A DNA stretch of 64,000 nucleotides, taken from contig JAWKLX010000022.1 in the NCBI GenBank assembly GCA_041392505.1, positions 75,414-139,413 on the forward strand. The letters run 5' to 3'. A program made the position numbers and the translations under genes. Under the pieces are notes generated by a model that was given only the letters and a program-made list of their open reading frames with translations, was not told where the DNA came from and ran no database searches. This document shows, piece after piece, positions 41,009-50,050 of this stretch (its first letter is position 1; each line of letters starts with the position of its first letter). The stretch comes from UBA6168 sp041392505 (GTDB lineage: Bacteria > Bacteroidota > Bacteroidia > Chitinophagales > Saprospiraceae).

Positions 41009-42649
41009 ATGAGAACGGTTTTCACCAAGTTTTTCCTACTTGCATTCCTCCTCTTCTTATCGCAAACCACTTTTGCCCAAGCTGAATCAAATTCAGGCAG
41101 CAACCTCCTTATGATGGTGCTCCTATTGATTGTGGTTTTGATTGCATTTGCGGTCATCTTTCAGGTCGGCAACAACCTGCTTCAGATGGAAGCTACTAAA
41201 GTCGGCGCAGATACGGAGAAGAACAACTATTCCATCTTTCCCCGGTTGAACGAGCTATTCGGTTCGTCCAAACCCAGTTTTGTCGGGGATAGCACCGTCA
41301 CCAAACTCCAGCAGGGTTTCGACATCAAACTGGAAGGCGCTGCCGACCGACACATTAATAAGGTGTCAGTTTCGACTTACGCCATTCAGCCACCCAACTA
41401 TCGGGGCATTGCCCCCATCCCTAAGTTGGCTGTTGAAATCGGAGGTACGGTTAAAGCTGGCGACGAATTGTTTTACGACAAAAACGAGCCGGACATCAAA
41501 TATGTAGCTCCTGTGAGCGGCGAGCTCATCAGCCTCAACCGGGGCGACCGCCGGGCCATCACCGAACTGGTCATTTTGGCAGATAAGGAACAGCAGTTCC
41601 GCCAGTTGCCATCTTTCGACCTCGACAACAGCAACCGGGAACAATTGGCCGCCTACCTACAAAGTGTTGGCGCTTGGTCGTTGTTCCGTCACCGCCCTTA
41701 CGATGTTGTCCCTGAAAAGCACGACGTACCAAGGGATATTTTCATCAGCACATTCGACACTGCCCCACTCGCCCCCGACCTCAACTTTGTTGTGGAGGGC
41801 CACGGCGAAGCCTTTCAAAAAGGCCTGGATGTGTTGGGCAAACTAACTACTGGCCATGTTCACTTGGGCTTGAACGCTGGTGGCAACAGCGCCCCTTCTG
41901 CTATTTTTACGAATGCGGAAGGTGTGGAAAAACATTGGTTCAGTGGCCAGCACCCGACGGGCAATGTTGGCATCCAAATTCACCACGTTTCCCCGATCAC
42001 TCCTAAATGTTCTGTTTGGACATTGGGCGTGCAAGAAGTGATTACCCTGGGCCGGATTTTCACCGAAGGACGTTGGAACACCCAGCGCTTGGTGGCCGTC
42101 ACAGGCGCAGAATTGAATGCCCCTGCTTACGTCAACACCTATGCGGGCGCCAATATCGGTGACCTGCTCAAAGGCAACCTCAACAATGACCATGTCCGCA
42201 TCATATCTGGCGATGTGCTTTCTGGTCAGAAAAAAGGTGCTGAGAACTTCCTCAACTTCTACGACGACCAGGTAACCGTCTTGGAAGAAGGTGATTATTA
42301 TGAAATATTCGGCTGGTTATTGGCAGGACGGGCTGTGCCAACGGCATCTAAATCCATCCCGACAGCAGCCATTTTCTCCGATACTGTATATAAAGCAGAC
42401 ACCAATACCCACGGTGAAAAACGTGCTTTCGTGGTTACAGGTCAATATGAATCCGTCCTCCCGATGGATATTTACCCACAGTATTTGATGAAAGCCGTTT
42501 TGACCAACGACTACGAAAAAATGGAAGGCCTTGGCATCCACGAGTTGATCGAGGAAGATATTGCCTTATGCGAATTTGTCTGTACTTCTAAACAACCGCT
42601 GCAACAGATCCTCCGTACTGGCCTGGATATGATGTACGAGCAGGGGTGA
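41009..42649 (+). CDS. nqrA: Na+-translocating NADH:quinone reductase subunit A with membrane-anchor extension
   Basis: 546 residues against about 447 for usual NqrA. Residues 97 onward match NqrA: TKLQQGFDIKL near the normal N-terminus, then IGGTVKAGDELFYDK, APVSGELISLNRGDRRA, HVHLGLNAGGNSAPSAIFTNAEGVEKHWFSGQHPTGNVGIQIHHVSPI and EEDIALCEFVCTSKQP. The first 96 residues are extra: a signal-peptide-like segment (FFLLAFLLFLSQTTFAQ), a second hydrophobic helix at about 32-55 (SNLLMMVLLLIVVLIAFAVIF) and a linker. If the signal is cut, the helix would place the NqrA body in the cytoplasm while tethering it to the membrane. It is the first gene of the nqr operon, the sodium-pumping complex that oxidises NADH. 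Both an ATG start and no in-frame alternative near residue 97 support the extension. Confidence 0.95.
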   Translation: MRTVFTKFFLLAFLLFLSQTTFAQAESNSGSNLLMMVLLLIVVLIAFAVIFQVGNNLLQMEATKVGADTEKNNYSIFPRLNELFGSSKPSFVGDSTVTKLQQGFDIKLEGAADRHINKVSVSTYAIQPPNYRGIAPIPKLAVEIGGTVKAGDELFYDKNEPDIKYVAPVSGELISLNRGDRRAITELVILADKEQQFRQLPSFDLDNSNREQLAAYLQSVGAWSLFRHRPYDVVPEKHDVPRDIFISTFDTAPLAPDLNFVVEGHGEAFQKGLDVLGKLTTGHVHLGLNAGGNSAPSAIFTNAEGVEKHWFSGQHPTGNVGIQIHHVSPITPKCSVWTLGVQEVITLGRIFTEGRWNTQRLVAVTGAELNAPAYVNTYAGANIGDLLKGNLNNDHVRIISGDVLSGQKKGAENFLNFYDDQVTVLEEGDYYEIFGWLLAGRAVPTASKSIPTAAIFSDTVYKADTNTHGEKRAFVVTGQYESVLPMDIYPQYLMKAVLTNDYEKMEGLGIHELIEEDIALCEFVCTSKQPLQQILRTGLDMMYEQG

Positions 42650-42745
42650 TCAGTTGGCAGTCTGCAGTTGGCAGTTCACAGTTTACTGTCAATTGGAGGC
42701 GGTATTGAAATAGCATTTTCAAAAACATTTTAGCCTAAATAATAA

Positions 42746-44014
42746 ATGAAAGACTTAGTAGATAAAGTAAAGGCTTTTGAGCCGGACAAAAAGAAAAGCC
42801 CTTTCTTGCATACCTTGTACGACGGGTTTTTCACCTTCCTTTTTACGCCAAACCTCACTACATCGGGCAAAGGTGTTCACATCCGCGACCGGATGGACCT
42901 GAAAAGAACGATGGTTATTGTGGTTTTTGCGTTGACACTCTGCTACCTATTTGGCATGTACAACATCGGCCACCAACACTTTGTGGCCCTTGGCAAGCAC
43001 ACCAACTTCTTGGAAGCTATGCACTTAAAATTGGTTTATGGATTAATCAAAATCCTTCCCATTTTTATTGTGACGCACGTGGTTGGGCTTGGCATTGAGT
43101 TTTATTATGCAGCCAAAAAAGGGCACGGCATTGAAGAGGGCTTCCTCGTATCGGGAGCGCTCATCCCGCTCATCATGCCGCCGGACCTTCCGCTCTGGAT
43201 CTTGACTTTGGCTGTTGCCTTTGCGGTTATTTTAGGTAAAGAAGCCTTTGGCGGTACAGGAATGAACATCGTCAACATTGCCTTATTGGCCCGTGCATTC
43301 ATCTTCTTCGCTTACCCAACGACTATTTCCGGTGACCAATGTTGGGTTTCTGGTATCGAATACAATGGTGCTCTTGCCTCTGGCGAAGTGTACGGTTGGG
43401 CACACCACTTTTTTGATTGGATATTTAGCGGGTTAGGTGCCGACGTTTTCGGGACAGGTGGCATGGCCGTTGCAGACGGCTTCACTGGAGCAACTCCGTT
43501 AGGCTTGGCCATGCAGGGTTGGACTGCAGTGACCGAGGTTTATTCGCCGATGCAAATGTTCTGGGGCGCCATTCCTGGTTCTATTGGTGAAACGAGCAAA
43601 CCCATCATCATTATTGGGGCTCTCATGCTGATTGCCACAGGGATCGGCAGTTGGCGTATCATGGTATCGTGCCTATTGGGTGCTGTGGCAATGAGCGTCG
43701 TCCTCAATATTTGGAACTTCGACGTTTACATGAACATACCTTGGTACTACCATTTCTACATGGGCAGTTTCTGGTTTGCTATGGCTTTTATGGCTACCGA
43801 CCCTGTCACTGCTTCAGGCACCAATACCGGTAAGTTAATTTATGGCTTCTTTATCGGCGTACTGGGCATCATCATCCGGGTGATGAACCCGGCCTATCCA
43901 GAAGGATGGATGTTGGCGATTTTGTTCATGAATGTCTTCGCACCGCTAATTGACCATTATGTGGTCAGTGCGAACATCAATCGCCGCCTGAAACGTGTTA
44001 AACAAGTCGCTTAA
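42746..44014 (+). CDS. nqrB: Na+-translocating NADH:quinone reductase subunit B
   Basis: 422 residues, the normal length. Polytopic inner-membrane subunit carrying covalent FMN; the attachment Thr is T250 in DGFTGATPLG. Conserved stretches GFLVSGALIPLIMPPDLPLW, FGGTGMNIVNIALLARAF and NPAYPEGWMLAILFMNVFAPLID are present. A long N-terminal cytoplasmic tail (LHTLYDGFFTFLFTPNLTT) precedes the first helix. It lies 96 bases after nqrA; the spacer contains two direct copies of AGTTGGCAGT and an inverted CAGTTTACTG word. Partner of NqrC and NqrDE in the sodium channel. Confidence 0.96.
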   Translation: MKDLVDKVKAFEPDKKKSPFLHTLYDGFFTFLFTPNLTTSGKGVHIRDRMDLKRTMVIVVFALTLCYLFGMYNIGHQHFVALGKHTNFLEAMHLKLVYGLIKILPIFIVTHVVGLGIEFYYAAKKGHGIEEGFLVSGALIPLIMPPDLPLWILTLAVAFAVILGKEAFGGTGMNIVNIALLARAFIFFAYPTTISGDQCWVSGIEYNGALASGEVYGWAHHFFDWIFSGLGADVFGTGGMAVADGFTGATPLGLAMQGWTAVTEVYSPMQMFWGAIPGSIGETSKPIIIIGALMLIATGIGSWRIMVSCLLGAVAMSVVLNIWNFDVYMNIPWYYHFYMGSFWFAMAFMATDPVTASGTNTGKLIYGFFIGVLGIIIRVMNPAYPEGWMLAILFMNVFAPLIDHYVVSANINRRLKRVKQVA

Positions 44015-44086
44015 TGCGGTATTCCGGTAATGGGATGTTAGGTATTAATCCCCCCAATACCGGAATACTGAAACACCAATTTAATA

Positions 44087-44800
44087 ATGCACAGTAATAA
44101 TTATACCCTGACTTATATCATCGGCCTTTGCGCTTTTGTGGCGCTCATGCTGGCCTTGGCCTTCTCCGGCCTCAAGCCCATCCACGATGCCAATGAAGAA
44201 GTCTTCAACAAAAGGGACATTCTCAGCGCCGTCAAAGACCAGTTGTCGGTGGACATCCTGACCTGCCCGCAAGATCAAGTATTTGAAATATTTGATAATA
44301 AAGTGGAGCAAGTAGTCATCGATGCCAATGGAAAAGTGGTAGAAGGAAAAAAAGCAGAGGACATCGACATGAAGCAAGAAGAGAAAAAACCATTGGAGGA
44401 TCGCTTGTACCCTGTTTACATCTTTAATGGTGACCAAGGAAAATTCTACCTTGTTGCCGTCAGGGGAAATGGTCTTTGGGATAAAATTTGGGGCACCATC
44501 GCTATCAAGGACGATTTCAATACCATCACTGGTGTCACTTTCGACCACGTCGGTGAAACCGCTGGGCTTGGTGCCGAGATCAAAGACAGTGAAGCCTTCA
44601 AAAAGCAATTCATCGGAAAAGAAATAAAAGATGACCAAGGAAATTACGTTTCCGTGGCTGTCGTAAAAGGTGGCGTAAAAAAACCTGACCACCAAGTGGA
44701 CGCCATCGCTGGTGCCACTATCACCTCCAACGGGGTAACTGAAATGTTAAAAAGGGGCTTGTCTGTTTACCTCCCTTATTTTGATTCTTTGAAAAAATAA
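44087..44800 (+). CDS. nqrC: Na+-translocating NADH:quinone reductase subunit C
   Basis: 237 residues. One N-terminal transmembrane helix (YIIGLCAFVALMLALAFSGL) anchors a periplasmic FMN-binding domain; the flavin-linked Thr is T211 in DAIAGATITS. Other conserved words: GNGLWDKIWGTIAI, GVTFDHVGETAGLGAEI. Length is somewhat short compared with the 257 of Vibrio. The 72-base spacer from nqrB holds an inverted pair GGTATTCCGG/CCGGAATACT. Confidence 0.95.
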   Translation: MHSNNYTLTYIIGLCAFVALMLALAFSGLKPIHDANEEVFNKRDILSAVKDQLSVDILTCPQDQVFEIFDNKVEQVVIDANGKVVEGKKAEDIDMKQEEKKPLEDRLYPVYIFNGDQGKFYLVAVRGNGLWDKIWGTIAIKDDFNTITGVTFDHVGETAGLGAEIKDSEAFKKQFIGKEIKDDQGNYVSVAVVKGGVKKPDHQVDAIAGATITSNGVTEMLKRGLSVYLPYFDSLKK

Positions 44801-44869
44801 TGACTGCATTAGGGAATGAGCCGCTCGTTCTTGTATCATTCTCTAATACATTCATTCAATCATTAAAAA

Positions 44870-45568
44870 ATGGCAGAAACTGCAACTAAAACGGTAGAAC
44901 AAAAAGAGCCGTTTTTCGGAAAAAAGGAGCGCAAACTGCTGGTTGACCCGCTCAACGACAACAACCCGATCACCGTTCAGGTATTGGGTATCTGCTCTGC
45001 GCTGGCTGTTACCTCCATGGTCAAACCAGCTGTCATCATGGCGTTGTCGGCCACCTTCGTTATTGCGTTTTCCAACCTGACCATCTCGCTCATGCGGAAA
45101 GGCATCCCCAAACAAGTGCGGATGATCGTCCAATTGGTCGTCATCGCCTTTTTGGTTACCATCGTTGAATTGGTACTAAAAGCCGCCAGCTATCCGATTT
45201 GGAAACAGCTTTCGGTTTACATTGGCCTTATCATCACGAACTGCATCGTTATGGGCCGCCTCGAAGCTTTCGCTATGGCCAACAAGCCTTGGCGTTCTTT
45301 CCTCGACGGCATTGGCAATGGCCTCGGTTATGGTGTAATCCTGGTCATGGTAGCAGTGGTAAGGGAAGTGTTTGGCAAGGGAAGCCTGATGGGTTTCAAA
45401 ATCATCGGCAACACCCCTGACAACCTGATCGACACAACGACCAACTCCTTCTTTGGCTGGTACATGCCGAACAACATCATGGTACTGCCTGCTGCGGCGC
45501 TGTTCGTGATCTGTGTCATCATTTGGGTACAACGTGCCCGCAACCGTAAATTAATTGATATTAGTTAA
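44870..45568 (+). CDS. nqrD: Na+-translocating NADH:quinone reductase subunit D
   Basis: 232 residues with about six transmembrane helices. NqrD/RnfE family motifs: LNDNNPITVQVLGICSALAVT, GLIITNCIVMGRLEAFAM with the cluster-ligand Cys in TNC, KPWRSFLDGIGNGLGYG. Together with NqrE it forms the symmetrical membrane pair holding an iron-sulfur cluster. It begins 69 bases after nqrC. Confidence 0.95.
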   Translation: MAETATKTVEQKEPFFGKKERKLLVDPLNDNNPITVQVLGICSALAVTSMVKPAVIMALSATFVIAFSNLTISLMRKGIPKQVRMIVQLVVIAFLVTIVELVLKAASYPIWKQLSVYIGLIITNCIVMGRLEAFAMANKPWRSFLDGIGNGLGYGVILVMVAVVREVFGKGSLMGFKIIGNTPDNLIDTTTNSFFGWYMPNNIMVLPAAALFVICVIIWVQRARNRKLIDIS

Positions 45569-45640
45569 TGAGAGAATGAATGAATGAGGGAATGAATGAA
45601 TATTCTCTCATCCAATCATTCGGTCATTCAATCATTAAAA
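45569..45640. repeat. GAATGAATG low-complexity inverted repeat in the nqrD-nqrE spacer
   Basis: AATGAGAGAATGAATGAATG at the start and ATTCTCTCAT..CATTCATT words afterwards can fold back on themselves. A related CATTCATTCAATCATT occurs at the nqrC-nqrD boundary (about 44848-44865) and CCATTCACCATTC before nqrF (about 46285). Each nqr spacer carries its own short repeat. Confidence 0.5.
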
Positions 45641-45644
45641 TAAA

Positions 45645-46253
45645 ATGGGCGAATTACTAAACATATTCCTCAAGTCCGTATTTATCGAGAACATGGTTTT
45701 GTCCTATTTCTTGGGCATGTGTTCTTTTTTGGCGGTCTCCAAGTCTGTAAAGACAGCCGTTGGTCTGGGTGCTGCGGTCATCTTCGTTTTGACGCTGACC
45801 GTACCGATCAACTGGTTTATCAATGAAAAAGTACTGGGTGAAAATGGTATTTTCGGCATGGACTTGACGTTCCTGCGTTTCATCCTTTTCATCGCAACTA
45901 TCGCAGCTACCGTGCAATTGGTGGAAATGGTGGTGGAAAAATTTTCTCCAGCACTTTACAATGCGCTCGGTATTTTCTTGCCACTGATTACGGTGAACTG
46001 TGCCATCTTGGGAGGTGCCCTTTTCATGGTAGCCAGGGAATACAATGCTTCGGAAGCAACTACCTTCGGTTTTGGATCGGGATTTGGCTTCTTCCTCGCT
46101 ATTGTTTTGATGGCGGCCATCCGGGAGAAAATCCGTTACAGCGCAGTTCCTGGGCCTCTCCGTGGGTTGGGTATGGCCTTCCTCATCACTGGCCTGATGG
46201 GCATGGCTTTTATGGGGCTGATGGGCATTAACCCAGCGACTTATTTTCAGTAA
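45645..46253 (+). CDS. nqrE: Na+-translocating NADH:quinone reductase subunit E
   Basis: 202 residues, canonical length. Six-helix membrane subunit homologous to NqrD/RnfA: MGELLNIFLKSVFIENMVLS, FLGMCSFLAVSKSVKTAVGLG with a conserved Cys, LPLITVNCAILGGALF with the second cluster Cys, and AIREKIRYSAVPGPLRGLG at the end. It lies 76 bases after nqrD and 61 before nqrF. Confidence 0.96.
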   Translation: MGELLNIFLKSVFIENMVLSYFLGMCSFLAVSKSVKTAVGLGAAVIFVLTLTVPINWFINEKVLGENGIFGMDLTFLRFILFIATIAATVQLVEMVVEKFSPALYNALGIFLPLITVNCAILGGALFMVAREYNASEATTFGFGSGFGFFLAIVLMAAIREKIRYSAVPGPLRGLGMAFLITGLMGMAFMGLMGINPATYFQ

Positions 46254-46314
46254 AAAAACGGAATAGTGATTGGCGTACAACTCACCATTCACCATTCAAC
46301 ATTTACCATTAGAA

Positions 46315-47637
46315 ATGATTTTCCTAATAGATCTTCCATTTATCGGATTCAGTATCCTCGCCTTCCTCTTGGTGATCCTGATACTAACGTTTGGTTTGTT
46401 GACGGCCCAAAAGCGGCTTGTGCCACAAGGTGATGTAAAAATCATCGTCAACGGCGACGAGGAAAACCCTTTGATCGTCCAACCGGGCGTTACGCTGTTG
46501 GGGGCACTGTCCAATAAAAACGTATTCCTCCCTTCTGCTTGTGGTGGTGGTGGTACTTGTGCCATGTGCCGTTGCAAAGTGGACGAAGGTGGCGGTGACA
46601 TCCTCCCCACCGAGCTCAACCATATCAGCCGTAAAGATGCTGCCGAACATGAGCGCCTTGCCTGTCAGGTAAAGGTTCGGGGCGACATGAAAATTCGGGT
46701 GCCTGAGGAAGTTTTCGGTATCAAAAAATGGGAATGCGAAGTTGTTTCCAACTACAACGTAGCCTCTTTCATCAAAGAATTTGTGGTCAGATTGCCTGAA
46801 GGCGAAGAGCTCGAATTCGAAGCGGGCGGCTACATCCAGATTGATGTGCCCGAAGTGGAGACGGATTATAAAGACATCGACATCACTTCCCACCCACGTA
46901 TGGGAAAAGCCCCAGACGAGTTCCAAGAAGAATGGGACAAATTCAAACTTTGGGATTTGAAAATGAAAAATGAAGAGCCGATTTTCCGGGCCTATTCGAT
47001 GGCTAACCACCCGGCAGAGGGCAACATCGTCATGCTCAATATCCGTATCGCCACCCCACCTTGGGATCGGGCGAAAAATGGCTGGATGGACGTTAACCCA
47101 GGTATTTGTTCTTCTTATGTATTCGATCAAAAACCGGGTGACAAGGTGACTATTTCCGGCCCCTACGGTGAGTTTTTTATTAAACAGACCAAAAAGGAAA
47201 TGGTGTACATCGGTGGTGGTGCTGGTATGGCACCGTTGCGTTCGCACCTGTTCCACCTGTTCCACACCTTGAAAACGACCGACCGCAAAGTTTCTTATTG
47301 GTATGGTGGCCGTACCAAGCGGGAACTATTCTACATCGACGACTTCAGGGCTATCGAAAAGGAATTCCCGAACTTCAAGTTTTATGTAGTGCTGGACAAC
47401 CCGTTGCCAGAAGACAATTGGGTAGAAAAAGCAGACATCCACGACCCGAAAGGCGATGGCTTCAAAGGCTACGTCATGCAGGTTTGTTATGAGAAATATT
47501 TGAAAGACCACCCAGAGCCAGAGGAAGTTGAATACTATTTCTGTGGCCCTCCAATGATGAATGCCTCCGTTATCAAGACGTTGGACATGCTTGGTGTGCC
47601 CGAGGAGAATATTTCCTTTGATGATTTTGGAGGGTAA
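46315..47637 (+). CDS. nqrF: Na+-translocating NADH:quinone reductase subunit F (NADH-oxidising flavoprotein)
   Basis: 440 residues from the ATG at 46315; an upstream TTG at 46270 would add 15 non-conserved residues. One transmembrane helix (FSILAFLLVILILTFGLL), then a plant-type [2Fe-2S] domain with C76, C82, C85 and C117 (ACGGGGTCAMCRCK; RLACQVKV). A ferredoxin reductase-like module follows: FAD motif RAYSMANHP, pyrophosphate-binding GPYGEFF, NAD loop GAGMAPLRSHLFHL and the C-terminal CGPPMM..FDDFGG. It takes electrons from NADH on the cytoplasmic side and passes them through the complex. Last gene of the operon, followed by a strong terminator. Confidence 0.97.
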   Translation: MIFLIDLPFIGFSILAFLLVILILTFGLLTAQKRLVPQGDVKIIVNGDEENPLIVQPGVTLLGALSNKNVFLPSACGGGGTCAMCRCKVDEGGGDILPTELNHISRKDAAEHERLACQVKVRGDMKIRVPEEVFGIKKWECEVVSNYNVASFIKEFVVRLPEGEELEFEAGGYIQIDVPEVETDYKDIDITSHPRMGKAPDEFQEEWDKFKLWDLKMKNEEPIFRAYSMANHPAEGNIVMLNIRIATPPWDRAKNGWMDVNPGICSSYVFDQKPGDKVTISGPYGEFFIKQTKKEMVYIGGGAGMAPLRSHLFHLFHTLKTTDRKVSYWYGGRTKRELFYIDDFRAIEKEFPNFKFYVVLDNPLPEDNWVEKADIHDPKGDGFKGYVMQVCYEKYLKDHPEPEEVEYYFCGPPMMNASVIKTLDMLGVPEENISFDDFGG

Positions 47638-47660
47638 AAAGAATAGTTTTTTTGCCTTAA

Positions 47661-47698
47661 AAAAGGGGCGCCAGCACATTGTTGGCGCCCCTTTTTTT
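47661..47698. terminator. terminator of the nqr operon
   Basis: AAAAGGGGCGCCAGCA (47661-47676) pairs with TGTTGGCGCCCCTTTT (47680-47695) with one G-T wobble, followed by further T residues. With the A run on the left it can also stop the converging ligA transcript. Confidence 0.85.
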
Positions 47699-47715
47699 CT
47701 AATTTTCTGACATCA

Positions 47716-49900
47716 TTATTGATTGACTATTGCCACAAACTCCTCCTCCGTCAATATCTCAACCGTTCCCAATGCCTGCGCTTTTTTCAATTTACTACCG
47801 GCCTTATCTCCCGCTACCAAGATGTTCAGATTACCGCTCACGGCGCTGATGTTTTTGGCGCCAGCCGCTTCGGCCTTGGCCTGTGCTTCCTTGCGGCCCA
47901 TGAGTTGCAAGGTGCCAGTAAATAAAATAGTTTTGCCATACAGCGGGCCATCGGCGTTGAGCAGCTTGGGTTTGTCGTCTTCCGTTTGGGTCATGTTGAC
48001 GCCGAGCGCTTCCATTTCCTCCAACAGGGCGATGTTTTTTTCATTTTGAAAATAGCGGATCACGTTGTGCGACAGCACTTTACCGATGTTGTGGATGCGG
48101 GTAAAACGCTCCTCGTCCCAATCCTTTAAATCCAAAACATGGTGGATCTCGCCAGCCAAAATTTTCGAGGCTTTGATGCCGAGGTGATGGATGGTCAGAC
48201 TGTGCAAGAGACGGTGGATAGGGTTCTTTTTAGCTTTTTCAATGGCGGCTTTCAGGTTGGCGGCGGATTTTTCACCGAAGCCCTCCAATTGCGCAATCTT
48301 ATCATAATCGAGGCGGTAAATGTCGGCGATGGAACGCAACCAGCCCAAGTGATAGAACCGCTCGACGATGCTCTCGCCGAAGCCATCAATGTCCATCGCA
48401 TGTTTGCTCACGTGGTGCACCATCCGGGCGACCACCTGCGCTTCGCATTCGTGGTTTTCGCAACGCCAAGCAGCCTCGTCCTCTTGACGGACGAGTTTGG
48501 TATGACAGACCGGACAGGTTTCAGGGAAAACAATTTCCCGCTCCGAACCGTCCCGTAGCTCCTCCATAGGTTTGACAATGTACGGAATAACATCGCCCGC
48601 ACGCTCCACCAACACGGTGTCGCCGAGGCGGATATCTTTGTTTCTGATAAAATCCTCGTTGTGCATGGAAACGGAAGAGACAGTGACGCCCGCCAGGGCC
48701 ACCGGGGCGAGTTTGGCCACGGGCGTGATCGAGCCGACCTTGCCCACTTGGAATTCCACATTGAGCAATTTGGTGGTAGCCTGTTTGGCCTTAAATTTAA
48801 AAGCAATTGCCCAGCGTGGGTGATGCCCTGTCGAACCAACCCGCTGCTGCAAAGCGAGGTCGTTGACCTTGACAACCATGCCATCCACTTCGTAGGGGTA
48901 CTGTTCCCGCTGGTCCTGCCACTTTATGCAAAAATCCGCAGCTTCCGCAATGTTTTTGCAAACTGCCCGCTCTGGCAAAGCCCCCTCCCGACCTCCCCCT
49001 AATGGGGAGGAGACGTGATCTGCCCCCCTTCTGAAGGGGGCGGGAGAAAGCTTTTTGGACTTTAAAACCGAGGGTTTCCAACAAAAGAATGGCATCGTCG
49101 TGGGTCTTTAGCTCGGTGATTTTATCGTTCCCATCGGCATCGACGGCGTAGCCGATTTGGTAGAGAAAAGCGTCAATTTTTCGGGCAGCGGTTTCCGAAG
49201 GGTCTTTGGTGCGGAGTCCGCCCGTCGCAGAGTTGCGGGGGTTGGCAAACAGCGTCAGGTCGTCCTTGGCCCGTTCCTCGTTTAGTTTTAAAAAAATGTC
49301 TTTGCGGATGAGCGCCTCTCCCCTGAGCTCTACTTTTTGGATGCCCATCTCGGAAAAAGGCGCCCGCAACGGCACCGACCGCAGCGTGCGGATATTAGGA
49401 GTAATCTCCTCGCCGACGGTGCCGTCGCCACGGGTGGCTGCCCGGACGAGCTGGTCGTTTTCATACACAATGGCGATGCTGCCGCCGTCAAATTTCGGCT
49501 CCACTGCGTACTCGATCTCGATGTCCTTTTCCCAGCCCAAATAATTTTTGATGCGCTCGTCGAAGTCGTGGAGGTCTTCGGCGTTGTAGCTGTTGTCGAG
49601 CGAGAGCATGGGGACGAGGTGCTCCACGGGAGGGAGGTCGCCCGTAAGGTCGCTGCTGACCCGTTGGGTTGGCGAATCGGGGGTGATGAGGTTGGGGTAT
49701 TGCGCCTCGATGGCCTCTATTTTTTTATATAAAGTATCGTATTCGAAATCGCTGATGACGGGGTCGTTCAGCGCATAATAGCGCCACTCGTGATAGACGA
49801 CCACCTGCCGGAGTTCGTGGAGGATGTCGGGCAGCGGGGCAGCGGACAAGAGTTGTTTGGACCGCTCAAAGAGTTGTTTTTGTTCTTCTTTTTTGTACAT
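47716..49900 (-). CDS. ligA: NAD-dependent DNA ligase LigA, with in-frame repeat insertion and apparent frameshift
   Basis: Start at 49900 (MYKKEEQKQLF); an upstream extension to 50008 is open but not LigA-like. The adenylation domain has the catalytic Lys136 in EPKFDGG and TRGDGTVGEEITPN. After LLETLGFKVQK the protein is interrupted by about 26 codons of palindromic repeat and resumes at RAVCKNIAEA, PYEVDGMVVKVND. Then the OB fold, zinc finger (CPVCHTKL..CENHECEA), helix-hairpin-helix repeats (LEGFGEKSAANL) and the C-terminal BRCT domain (GKTILFTGTLQLMGRKEAQ) follow. The two halves lie in different frames, joined if one base is removed from the six-C run at 49023-49028. LigA is essential, so the frameshift is likely an error, leaving an in-frame insertion. 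Confidence 0.9.
48977..49054. repeat. palindromic repeat inserted in ligA coding sequence
   Basis: Three nested inverted repeats: outer AAAGCCCCCTCCC (48977-48989) with GGGAGAAAGCTTT-like right end (49042-49054, 10 of 13), then CCTCCCC/GGGGAGG (near 48993-49011) and CCCCCTTC/GAAGGGGG (near 49024-49040). Such C/G-rich palindromes normally sit between genes in Bacteroidota; this copy interrupts the ligase between its conserved LGFKV and VCKNI segments. Confidence 0.7.
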
Positions 49901-50050
49901 GGCGAGGGTGATGGTTTGAAAGGGGAAAAGTACAGGTTTTTTGGATTTTGGCAGGTATGGAAAATATCGCAAGTATTTAATTTTATAGCTTGGTTTTTGT
50001 AATTCCATGTGCAGACTATCGATCTTCCATGTTATTTATATCCTACCTTG

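Noticed and set aside
44081..44695. 204-codon minus-strand frame opposite nqrC
   Set aside because: Antisense to a well supported gene with FMN motif; no independent evidence.
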